Of a DNA stretch of 64,000 nucleotides, positions 20,587 through 31,672 are shown piece after piece. A program made the position numbers and the translations under genes. The stretch comes from Roseisalinus antarcticus (GTDB taxonomy: Bacteria > Pseudomonadota > Alphaproteobacteria > Rhodobacterales > Rhodobacteraceae). The first letter of the stretch is position 1; each line of letters opens with the position of its first letter. The stretch is from contig NZ_FWFZ01000011.1 of the NCBI RefSeq assembly GCF_900172355.1, positions 1 through 64,000 on the forward strand, given 5' to 3'. Below the pieces are notes generated by a model. It was not told the origin of the DNA and did not search any database. It saw nothing but the letters and a program-made list of their open reading frames with translations.

Positions 20587-20964
20587 ATGTTCTCCATTCC
20601 CGGCAAGCAAGCCGTCACATTGTCCCCCAGCGCCGTCAGCCAGATCCGCCGGCTGATGGACAGCAAGGGCCACAAGGGTCTCAAGCTCGGCGTCAAGAAG
20701 GGCGGCTGTGCCGGCATGGAATACACGATGGATTATGCCGACGAGATCGACCCGCTCGACGAGGTGGTCGAGCAGGACGGTGCGCGGGTGATGATCGCGC
20801 CGATGGCGCAGATGTTCCTGTTCGGGACCGAGATCGACTACGAGGTGTCGCTGCTGGAGGCGGGGTTCAAGTTCCGCAATCCCAACGTCGCCGACGCCTG
20901 CGGCTGCGGGGAATCGATCAAGTTCAAGGACGTCGAGGAGCTCGCCGCCGAACGCGAGGGCTGA
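20587..20964 (+). CDS. sufA: SufA/IscA-type Fe-S carrier
   Basis: A 125-residue A-type carrier that receives Fe-S clusters from the Suf scaffold and passes them to apoproteins. The three conserved cysteines are in KKGGCAGMEY and the C-terminal DACGCGESI. The start ATG follows GAGAGG. Its usual partner sufT is 2.3 kb upstream. The rest of the suf operon is not in the window. Confidence 0.93.
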   Translation: MFSIPGKQAVTLSPSAVSQIRRLMDSKGHKGLKLGVKKGGCAGMEYTMDYADEIDPLDEVVEQDGARVMIAPMAQMFLFGTEIDYEVSLLEAGFKFRNPNVADACGCGESIKFKDVEELAAEREG

Positions 20965-21322
20965 GCCTTCCACCGACCGACCGTGGGCCCTGCCCGGAGC
21001 CTCCGGACCGACGGGTGCGTTCGGCCGGGAGCGGGGCGGCGCGAGAGGTACCGTGCGCCTGCGCCTCGTTGAGAGGGGCCTCCGGCGGGAGTTTTCCTGC
21101 CAAGATGAAGACTTGCCAAGACGTCGATGTGATCCGGCGCCCGGGTTACGGGGGTGACGGGGCGACGTGCTGCGCCGGATCGGGGCTTGGACAATGGGGC
21201 CGGCGCCTGGGCGGCAGGTTTGGGGGCGTCTCCGGCCACGCGCGTCCGGGTCGGGATTTCAAGCCCTTCCACGTCCGTCGCGGTCTTGCTAAGCGGGTGA
21301 GGCTGTTCAAGGAGAGATCGAC
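20965..21322. other. Intergenic region before tpiA
   Basis: A 358-base gap with no supportable gene. A TGCCAAGA word is repeated at 21099 and about 15 bases later. AAGGAGAG before the tpiA ATG is the only clear site. Confidence 0.4.
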
Positions 21323-22069
21323 ATGCGCCGCAAACTGGCTGCCGGAAACTGGAAGATGAACGGGGCGCTCTCGGCGATGGCCGAGGTGCAGGCCATTTGC
21401 GACGCCCATCCCGCGCCCGGGGTCGACCTGTTGCTGTGTCCCCCGGCCACGCTGATCTGGCCCATGGCCTCGATGCGGGGCAGCCATCCGATGGCCGTCG
21501 GGGCACAGGATTGCCACATGGCGGCCAAGGGGGCCCATACCGGCGACATCGCCGCGCCGATGTTGCGCGAGGCCGGGGCGACCCATGCCATCGTCGGCCA
21601 TTCGGAGCGCCGCGCGGACCATGGCGAGACCAGTGCCACGGTCCGGGCCAAGGCCGAGGCCGCCCATGCGGCCGGCATGACGGCGGTGGTCTGCATCGGC
21701 GAGACCCTGGAGGATCGCGAGGCAGGCCGGACGCTCGACGTGGTCGGCACCCAGATCGCGGCTTCGGCGCCGGACGGGGCGACGGCCGCGAACACCGTCG
21801 TGGCCTACGAGCCGGTCTGGGCGATCGGCACCGGCAAGGTGCCGACCCTGCGGCAGATCGGCGAGGTCCACGCCTTTCTGCGGGCCAAGCTGGTGGCGCG
21901 GCTGGATGACGAGGGCACCGGCATCCGGCTGCTGTACGGTGGCTCGGTCAAGGCCTCGAACGCGGCCGAGATCTTTGCGGTGGACGACGTGGACGGCGCC
22001 CTTGTCGGCGGCGCGAGCCTGACCTGCGCCGATTTCTCGCCCATCATCAGCGCGTTGGAGCAGGCCTGA
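21323..22069 (+). CDS. tpiA: Triose-phosphate isomerase
   Basis: A 248-residue glycolytic enzyme that interconverts dihydroxyacetone phosphate and glyceraldehyde 3-phosphate. It has GNWKMNG with catalytic Lys 11, IVGHSERR with the catalytic His, [12 protein letters not shown] with the catalytic Glu, and the phosphate-binding LYGGSVK and GALVGGASL. Length and motifs are complete. It appears monocistronic; pgk and aldolase are 22 kb away in this window. Confidence 0.98.
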   Translation: MRRKLAAGNWKMNGALSAMAEVQAICDAHPAPGVDLLLCPPATLIWPMASMRGSHPMAVGAQDCHMAAKGAHTGDIAAPMLREAGATHAIVGHSERRADHGETSATVRAKAEAAHAAGMTAVVCIGETLEDREAGRTLDVVGTQIAASAPDGATAANTVVAYEPVWAIGTGKVPTLRQIGEVHAFLRAKLVARLDDEGTGIRLLYGGSVKASNAAEIFAVDDVDGALVGGASLTCADFSPIISALEQA

Positions 22070-22213
22070 CGAGAGGCCCGGGCCCGGCCGGCGGGCTGTG
22101 TCCAGCGCGGCCCGAGATCCGGGCTCGCGCGGGCCCGCCGCCGGCTCCGCGCAGACAGAAGCGCGGCATCGAGGCGCTTGCCTCCGGCGCCAACGGGCGG
22201 CACAAGTGCCTCC

Positions 22214-23383
22214 ATGCTGCGCCTGTCCCAATCCCCGAACGATCCCGATTTCGTACAGAATCCCTACCCGTTCTACGACCGGGCCCGCGCCGGCGGCGAC
22301 CTGTTCCTGTGGCAGGACTACGGGCTGGTCTGCGCGGTCTCGCACCGGGCGGTCACAGCACTTCTCAAGGACCGGCGCCTGGGGCGCGAGGCCCCGCCCG
22401 AGAGCGCCCCCGCGATCCCCGACCGGCTGCGCCCTTTCTACGACATCGAGGCCCATTCGATGCTGGAGCTGGAGCCGCCCCGCCATACCCGCCTGCGGTC
22501 GCTGGTGCTGCGGGCCTTCACCTCGCGCCGCATCGCCGGGATGGAGCCGCGGATCGAGGCGCTGTGCCACGGGCTGATCGACCGCTTCCCGGGCGGCCCG
22601 TTCGACCTGCTGGACGCCTATGCGCGGGTGGTGCCGGTGGTGGTGATCGCCCGGCTGCTGGGCGTGCCGGAGGCGCGGGCGGACGACTTGCTGGGCTGGT
22701 CCAACGCCATGGTCGCCATGTACCAGGCCCGCCGCACCCGCGCCGTGGAGGATGCCGCCGTCGCGGCCTCCATCGCCTTTCGCGCCTTCGCCGAAGAGAC
22801 CATCGCGGCGCGGCGCGGTGCCCCGGGCGAGGATCTGCTGTCGGATCTGATCGCCGCCGAGGAGGCCGGAGAGAAGCTCTCGACCGATGAGCTGGTGACC
22901 ACGGTGATCCTGCTTCTGAACGCGGGGCACGAGGCCACGGTCCACAGTCTCGGCAACGCGGTGAAGCTGCTGCTGGAGCGGGACGATCGCCGCGCGGATG
23001 CGGAGGTCGTCGAGGAATGCCTGCGGCTCGATCCGCCGCTGCATATCTTTCAGCGCTGGGTCTACGAGGAGGTCGAGATGTTCGGCCATACCTTCCGGCG
23101 CGGCGACCAGGTCAACTGTCTGCTGGCCGCCGGCAATCGCGACCCCGAGGCCTACCCCGAGCCGAACAGGTTCCGCCCCGGGCGCGGCGGGCCGTTGCTG
23201 ACCTCGTTCGGCGGGGGGATCCATTTCTGCGTCGGGGCCCCGCTTGCGCGGCTGGAGATGCGCGTCGCGCTGCAGGTGCTGTTCGAGCGGGCGCCGGGGC
23301 TGCGCCTTGCCTCGCCGCCGCGCTATGCCGATGTCTATCACTTCCACGGGCTGGAAAAGCTGATGGTCGTGACCGGGGACTGA
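22214..23383 (+). CDS. Cytochrome P450
   Basis: A 389-residue soluble bacterial P450 monooxygenase. The I-helix is LLNAGHEATVHSLGN, the ExxR motif is EECLRLD, and the haem loop is FGGGIHFCVGAPLAR with thiolate ligand C339. There is no membrane anchor. The chosen ATG (22214) follows a weak Shine-Dalgarno; coding pattern does not extend into the earlier in-frame codons. No ferredoxin gene is adjacent, so its electron donor must be elsewhere. The substrate is unknown. Confidence 0.95.
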   Translation: MLRLSQSPNDPDFVQNPYPFYDRARAGGDLFLWQDYGLVCAVSHRAVTALLKDRRLGREAPPESAPAIPDRLRPFYDIEAHSMLELEPPRHTRLRSLVLRAFTSRRIAGMEPRIEALCHGLIDRFPGGPFDLLDAYARVVPVVVIARLLGVPEARADDLLGWSNAMVAMYQARRTRAVEDAAVAASIAFRAFAEETIAARRGAPGEDLLSDLIAAEEAGEKLSTDELVTTVILLLNAGHEATVHSLGNAVKLLLERDDRRADAEVVEECLRLDPPLHIFQRWVYEEVEMFGHTFRRGDQVNCLLAAGNRDPEAYPEPNRFRPGRGGPLLTSFGGGIHFCVGAPLARLEMRVALQVLFERAPGLRLASPPRYADVYHFHGLEKLMVVTGD

Positions 23384-23400
23384 CCTGCCCGCCGACGCGG

Positions 23401-24084
23401 TCAGGTCACCGTCACGGACAGATCGCGCAGCCCCGCGATCGAGAGGATCAGGGCGTCGCCGCGCGCGACCGGCCCCACGCCGGCCGGCGTGCCCGACAGG
23501 ATCACATCGCCGGGGGCCAGCTCGAAATAGGCGGAAAGACAGGCGATCATCTCGGGGATCTTCCAGATCATCTGGTCGAGGTCGCCCTCCTGAACCGTCG
23601 CTCCGTTGAGCGTGAGCGCAATGCGCCCCTTGTCCATGGGGCCGGTCTGCGCGGCGGGCAAGAGCGGCCCCACCGGGGCGGACCGCTCGAATGCCTTGCC
23701 GATCTCCCACGGGCGGCCCATCCGCTTGGCCTCGGCCTGAAGGTCGCGGCGTGTCATGTCGAGGCAGGGCGCATAGCCCCAGACATGGTCCAGCGCCTCG
23801 GCGACGGCGATATCCGCGCCGCCCCTGCCCAGCGCCACGAGCAATTCGGCCTCGTGATGCACGTCGGCGCTTTGCGGCGGGTAGGGAAACTCTCCGCTCG
23901 CATCCAGGTTGTCGGGGTTCTTCTGAAAGAAGAACGGGGGCTCGCGGTCCGGGTCGTGGCCCATCTCGACGGCATGGGCGGCGTAGTTCCGCCCGATGCA
24001 ATAGACCCGGCGCACCGGGAATTGCCCGCCGCCCGCCACCGGGATCGTTGGCACGGGCGGGGCCGTGATGACATGCTCCGACAT
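23401..24084 (-). CDS. Fumarylacetoacetate hydrolase family protein, fumarylpyruvate-hydrolase-like
   Basis: A 227-residue hydrolase of the FAH superfamily. Family marks are YCIGRNYAAHAVEMG, the metal triad region DVHHEAELLVALG (two Glu) with a later Asp, WEIGKAFERSAPVGP, MIWKIPEMIACLS and the closing LAPGDVILSGTPAGVGPV. The GKAFERSAP form and length resemble 3-fumarylpyruvate hydrolase (NagK) of the gentisate route. The start ATG at 24084 has GAAGGA upstream. It converges on the P450 gene and diverges from the acyl-CoA synthetase. No gentisate dioxygenase is nearby. Confidence 0.88.
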   Translation of the reverse strand: MSEHVITAPPVPTIPVAGGGQFPVRRVYCIGRNYAAHAVEMGHDPDREPPFFFQKNPDNLDASGEFPYPPQSADVHHEAELLVALGRGGADIAVAEALDHVWGYAPCLDMTRRDLQAEAKRMGRPWEIGKAFERSAPVGPLLPAAQTGPMDKGRIALTLNGATVQEGDLDQMIWKIPEMIACLSAYFELAPGDVILSGTPAGVGPVARGDALILSIAGLRDLSVTVT

Positions 24085-24419
24085 CTCTTTGTGTCCTTCC
24101 CTCGTGATCCGGGCCGGAGGAGCGTGGCCGCGCGATGCGGCCGGACGGGCTCCGTTCCGGTGTTCCGGTTTTTCCGGTGTTTCGGACGGAGGAGTGCCCG
24201 GGATCGGCCGCCCGCGCAAGATACGGCGCCCGCAAGATGCGCCGAACATGGGGTGGCCCCTTGCACCGGCCGGCGATAGGCCGATGATACGAGGCGCGGA
24301 CGGGCGGCGCCGAAGCGGCCCGCCCGTCGCAAGACGTTACAGCCCTGTGAAGACCCAGCCCCCTGAAGACCCACTTCCCTGAAGACCCAGCCCCAAGTCG
24401 ACAACCGAAGAGAGACACC
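24085..24419. other. Divergent intergenic region with short repeats
   Basis: A 335-base gap. TTCCGG words recur at about 24151-24180. Just before the acyl-CoA synthetase gene a unit of CCCTGAAGACCCA plus three bases occurs three times (24343-24360, 24361-24376, 24377-24392). No gene is supported here. Confidence 0.5.
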
Positions 24420-25952
<1,533 letters not shown>

Positions 25953-25968
25953 GACCGCGAAAGGACGT

Positions 25969-26955
25969 ATGGACATGAAGATCTGCATCTTCGGGGCGGG
26001 CGCCATCGGCGGCTACATGGGCGCGAAACTGGCGCAGGCGGGCGCGGACGTCAGCCTCGTGGCGCGCGGGCCGCATCTGGCGGCCATGCAGGCCGACGGG
26101 CTGACCCTGATCGAAGAGGGCGCCGACCCGGTGACGGTGACGGTCCGCGCCAGCAGCGATCCGGCCGATCTGGGCCCGCAGGACTACGTCGTTGTGACGC
26201 TCAAGGCCCATTCCGTGCCGCCGGTGGTGCCGCTGATGGCGCCCCTCATCGGCCCCGACACCACCATCGTCAGCGGCGTCAACGGCGTGCCCTGGTGGTA
26301 TTTCCACAAGATCGGTGGCCCGCTGGAGGGCACGCGCCTGGCCAGCGTCGATCCGGGCGACGCGCAATGGGACGGCTTCGGCCCCGACCGCGTGCTGGGC
26401 TGCGTGGTCTATCCCGCCGCCGAAGTGCCCACGCCCGGCACAATCCGCCATATCGAGGGCAACCGCTTTTCGCTGGGCGAACCGGACGGCAGCAAATCCG
26501 ACCGGGCGCTGGCGCTGTCGAAACTGCTGACGTCCGCGGGCCTCAAGGCGCCGGTGCGGCCCAAGCTGCGCGACGAGATCTGGGTGAAGCTCTGCGGGAA
26601 CCTGTCGTTCAACCCGATCTCGGCCCTGACCGGCGCGACGCTGGACGTGCTCTGCACCGATGCCGACAGCCGCCCCGTGGCCCGCGCCATGATGAGCGAG
26701 GCGCAGACCATCGCCGAGATGCTGGGCGTGAAGTTTCCCATCGACGTGGACCGCCGGCTGGACGGCGGCGCGGCGGTGGGGGCGCACCGGACCTCGATGC
26801 TGCAGGACCTCGATGCCGGGCGCCCGATGGAGATCGACGCCCTCGTCGGCTCGGTGCAGGAACTGGGCCGGCTGACCGACACGCCCACGCCGACGATCGA
26901 CGTGGTGCTGGCGCTGGTGCGGCTGCGGGGGCGGGTCGCCGGTCTCTATCCCTGA
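25969..26955 (+). CDS. 2-dehydropantoate 2-reductase family (PanE/ApbA) oxidoreductase
   Basis: A 328-residue NADPH-dependent reductase. The dinucleotide motif is CIFGAGAIGGYMGAKLA, the family Lys is in VVTLKAHSVPP, and the C-terminal catalytic region has KLCGNLSFNPISALT and MLQDLDAGRPMEIDALVGS, as in ketopantoate reductases. Proteins of this size with the NGVPWWYF segment form a subgroup whose true substrate may be another 2-oxo acid. AAAGGA precedes two possible ATGs (25969 and 25975). It is probably co-transcribed with the acyl-CoA synthetase. Confidence 0.87.
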   Translation: MDMKICIFGAGAIGGYMGAKLAQAGADVSLVARGPHLAAMQADGLTLIEEGADPVTVTVRASSDPADLGPQDYVVVTLKAHSVPPVVPLMAPLIGPDTTIVSGVNGVPWWYFHKIGGPLEGTRLASVDPGDAQWDGFGPDRVLGCVVYPAAEVPTPGTIRHIEGNRFSLGEPDGSKSDRALALSKLLTSAGLKAPVRPKLRDEIWVKLCGNLSFNPISALTGATLDVLCTDADSRPVARAMMSEAQTIAEMLGVKFPIDVDRRLDGGAAVGAHRTSMLQDLDAGRPMEIDALVGSVQELGRLTDTPTPTIDVVLALVRLRGRVAGLYP

Positions 26956-27043
26956 CCGCGCCATCCCTGACCGCGCCGTTGCGGTGGACTTTCGCCCCTC
27001 CAGGCAATAGAGCGTCGGCAACCGAAAGCAAGGCTTGAGAAAC

Positions 27044-29266
<2,223 letters not shown>

Positions 29267-29282
29267 CGCGCCGATCCCCCGC

Positions 29283-29320
29283 CCCGGGCGTGGCCCGCCG
29301 CTAAAGCGGCAGCGCCCGGG
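29283..29320. terminator. Compound hairpin between icd and the Lrp/AsnC gene
   Basis: Outer arms CCCGGGCG (29283-29290) and CGCCCGGG (29313-29320) enclose an inner stem GCCGC-TAAA-GCGGC that contains the regulator stop codon. It may end transcription from both convergent genes, although no T run follows. Confidence 0.5.
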
Positions 29321-29762
29321 TCGACTTGATCTCTTCCATCGACAGCAGGGCGGTGACGTTGAACACCCGCACCTCCGATATCAGCGCCTGGTAGAAGGCG
29401 TCATAGGCCCGCGCGTTCTGCACCCGGACCTTCAGGATATAGTCGATGTCGCCGGCCAGCCGGTGCGCCTCCTGCACCTCGGGCCGCGCCTGCAGGGCCG
29501 CGAGAAAGCGGTTTTGCCAGTCGGCCTCGTGCTCCGACGTGCGGATCAGCACGAAGAACGTGGCCTCGAACCCCAGAGCCTCGGCATTCAGCGCGACGGT
29601 GGTGGGCCCGATCACGTCCGCCTCGCGCAATTTGCGGATCCGATTCCAGACCGGCGTCTTCGAAGAGCCGACGGCGCGGGCGATATCGTCCAGCGACTGG
29701 GCCGCGTCGCGCTGCAGTTCCGAAAGAATCTTCCTGTCCATGGCGTCGATGCGAACGGGCAT
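29301..29762 (-). CDS. Lrp/AsnC-family regulator, probably of the cys operon
   Basis: A 153-residue feast/famine regulator. The N-terminal helix-turn-helix reads MDRKILSELQRDAAQSLDDI then VGSSKTPVWNRIRKL. The C-terminal RAM domain has RLAGDIDYILKVRVQN and LLSMEEIKSTRALPL. It is divergent from cysG, the first gene of the sulfate-assimilation operon, with about 135 bases between them, so it most likely senses a sulfur compound or amino acid and controls that operon. The ATG at 29762 has GAGAGAGG upstream; ATG 29741 is the alternative. Confidence 0.9.
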   Translation of the reverse strand: MPVRIDAMDRKILSELQRDAAQSLDDIARAVGSSKTPVWNRIRKLREADVIGPTTVALNAEALGFEATFFVLIRTSEHEADWQNRFLAALQARPEVQEAHRLAGDIDYILKVRVQNARAYDAFYQALISEVRVFNVTALLSMEEIKSTRALPL

Positions 29763-29897
29763 TCCGGGGCAACCTCTCTCTGCGAACATCTGTCCTCTCT
29801 TCGGAGTAGATCAGAACATGCGTTCTTATTGAAGCGTTACAATGGCCAAAAACCGGAATGATGTTCTATGTATGAGGGCAGAAACACGGAGTTGGCC
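29763..29897. promoter_or_regulatory. Divergent control region, Lrp/AsnC gene and cysG
   Basis: AGAAC-ATGC-GTTCT at 29813-29826 is an inverted repeat. GAACAT also occurs at 29784-29789, and GTTCT at 29863-29867, giving spaced boxes like those bound by Lrp octamers. The cysG Shine-Dalgarno (GGAG) ends the region. Confidence 0.5.
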
Positions 29898-31310
29898 ATG
29901 CAGCACTTTCCGATCTTCCTGAACCTCGCCGGCCGGCGCGTCGTCCTGTCGGGCGGTGGCGAGACCGCCGTGGCCAAGCTGCGCCTGCTGCTCAAGACCG
30001 AAGCCCGTCTGACGGTGTTCGCCACGGAACCCTGCGACCAGGTCCGCGCCTGGGCCGATGCGGGCCGGATCACCCTGGTCGGCCGCGCCTTCGGGCCGGG
30101 CGACGCGCTCTGCGCCGCGCTGGCCTATGCCGCCAACGACGACGCAGGCCAGGACGCGCGGGTCGCCCGGCTCGCCCGGGCCGACGGGGCGCTGGTCAAC
30201 ATCGTCGACAATCTGGGCGACAGCCAGTTCATCACCCCCGCCATCGTCGACCGCGATCCGGTGACCGTGGCCATCGGCACCGAGGGCGCGGCCCCGGTCC
30301 TGGCCCGCGCGATCAAGCGCGACCTCGAAGAGCGCCTGCCGGCCACGCTCGGGCCGCTGGCGCGGATCGGCAAGGCCTTCCGCGGCGCGGTCGAGGCCCT
30401 ACCCTTCGGCAAGCCGCGCCGCGATTTCTGGCAGGAGTATTACTTCGCCACCGGTCCACGCACGATCGAGGCCGGCGAGGACGCCGTTCCCCCCGCGCTG
30501 GGGGCGCTGCTGGCGCGGCACCTGGACACCCCCGAGGCCCGCGGCGTGGTTGATTTCGTCGGCGCCGGTCCAGGTGATCCGGACCTGCTGACGCTGAAGG
30601 CCCGCAAGGCGCTCGACAAGGCCGATGTGGTGATCCACGACCGGCTGGTCACCCCCGAGATCCTGGAATTGGCACGCCGCGAGGCGGTGCTGGTCGACGC
30701 CGGCAAGGAGGGGTTCGGCCGCGCCATGGCGCAGGACGAGATCAACCGCCTGATCGTCGCCCATGCCCGCGAGGGCGCCCACGTGGTGCGCCTGAAATCC
30801 GGCGACCCGACGGTCTTCGGCAGGCTCGACGAAGAGATCGAGGCGGTCGAGGCGGCGGGGCTCGACTGGGCCATCGTGCCGGGCATCACGGCCGCCTCAG
30901 CGGCGGTGGCGGGCATCGGCCAGAGCCTGACGAAGCGGGCGCGGAATTCCTCGGTGCGGGTGATGACCGGCCACGACATGAAGGGCTTTGCAGACCATGA
31001 CTGGCGTGCGCTGGCCCGCGCGGGCGAGGTGGCGGCGATCTACATGGGCAAACGCTCCGCCCGGTTCGTGCAGGGCCGGCTGCTGATGCACGGCGCCGAT
31101 CCGCTGACCCCGGTGAGCGTGGTCGAGAACGCCTCGCGCCCCGAGCAGCGGGTGCTGGCCACGACGCTGGCGCAGCTGGAGCCGACGCTGACGCAAGCCG
31201 GCCTCGACGGGCCCGCGATCATCCTGTTCGGCCTCGCGCCGCGCCGCGCCGCGGCGCTGGCCCGGAGCCTCGATACCCCGGACGTCACCAGCGAGGAGAT
31301 CGCCCTATGA
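29898..31310 (+). CDS. cysG: Siroheme synthase
   Basis: A 470-residue trifunctional enzyme. Residues 1-200 form the precorrin-2 dehydrogenase/ferrochelatase part (FLNLAGRRVVLSGGGETAVAK, later TEGAAPVLARAIK). Residues about 215-460 are the uroporphyrinogen-III methyltransferase (VDFVGAGPGDPDLLTLKA, VIHDRLVT, HVVRLKSGDPTVFGR, VPGITAASAAVAG). It makes the siroheme needed by the sulfite reductase two genes downstream. ATG 29898 follows GGAG; an in-frame ATG at 29868 lies in the control region. Its stop overlaps the DUF2849 start (ATGA). Confidence 0.97.
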   Translation: MQHFPIFLNLAGRRVVLSGGGETAVAKLRLLLKTEARLTVFATEPCDQVRAWADAGRITLVGRAFGPGDALCAALAYAANDDAGQDARVARLARADGALVNIVDNLGDSQFITPAIVDRDPVTVAIGTEGAAPVLARAIKRDLEERLPATLGPLARIGKAFRGAVEALPFGKPRRDFWQEYYFATGPRTIEAGEDAVPPALGALLARHLDTPEARGVVDFVGAGPGDPDLLTLKARKALDKADVVIHDRLVTPEILELARREAVLVDAGKEGFGRAMAQDEINRLIVAHAREGAHVVRLKSGDPTVFGRLDEEIEAVEAAGLDWAIVPGITAASAAVAGIGQSLTKRARNSSVRVMTGHDMKGFADHDWRALARAGEVAAIYMGKRSARFVQGRLLMHGADPLTPVSVVENASRPEQRVLATTLAQLEPTLTQAGLDGPAIILFGLAPRRAAALARSLDTPDVTSEEIAL

Positions 31311-31618
31311 GCCGCCGTTTCACACCGAAGGTCGTCACCGGCAATGCCCTGATCGAGGGCGACGCCGTCTGGCTGACCGCAGACGACCGCTGGAGCACCG
31401 ACATCGCCGAGGCCGAACTGATCGAGGACGAGGCCGAGGCCGACCTGCGGCTGCTGTTCGCCCAGGGCCAGGCCGACCGGGTGGTGGGGGCCTACCTCGC
31501 CGAGGCCCGCCGGGGACGGGACGGACCCGAACCGGTGCACTTCCGCGAGGCGTTCCGCACCCGCGGCCCGTCCAACTATGCCCACGGCAAACAATCCGAG
31601 CTGAGCGCCAACGGCTGA
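31307..31618 (+). CDS. DUF2849 protein of the cys operon
   Basis: A 103-residue soluble protein found, as far as I know, almost only between cysG and cysI in alphaproteobacteria. Visible features are FTPKVVTGNALIEGDAVWLT, then an acidic stretch (EAELIEDEAEADLRLLFA) and the basic C-terminus FREAFRTRGPSNYAHGKQ. It overlaps cysG by four bases, so it is translationally coupled. A role in sulfite reductase assembly or siroheme delivery is only a guess. Confidence 0.85.
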   Translation: MSRRFTPKVVTGNALIEGDAVWLTADDRWSTDIAEAELIEDEAEADLRLLFAQGQADRVVGAYLAEARRGRDGPEPVHFREAFRTRGPSNYAHGKQSELSANG

Positions 31619-31629
31619 TCCGGGCGCAA

Positions 31630-31653
31630 CCAGAATATTCGCGAATATTCTGG
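31630..31653. promoter_or_regulatory. Perfect 24-bp palindrome upstream of cysI
   Basis: CCAGAATATTCG is followed directly by its exact complement CGAATATTCTGG. It lies in the 54-base gap between DUF2849 and cysI, 20 bases before the ATG. It could be an operator for an internal promoter or an mRNA hairpin that gates cysI translation. Its centre ATATTCGCGAATAT differs from the arsR operator core by one base pair step. Confidence 0.7.
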
Positions 31654-31672
31654 GTCCCGAAGGAGAGAGACG

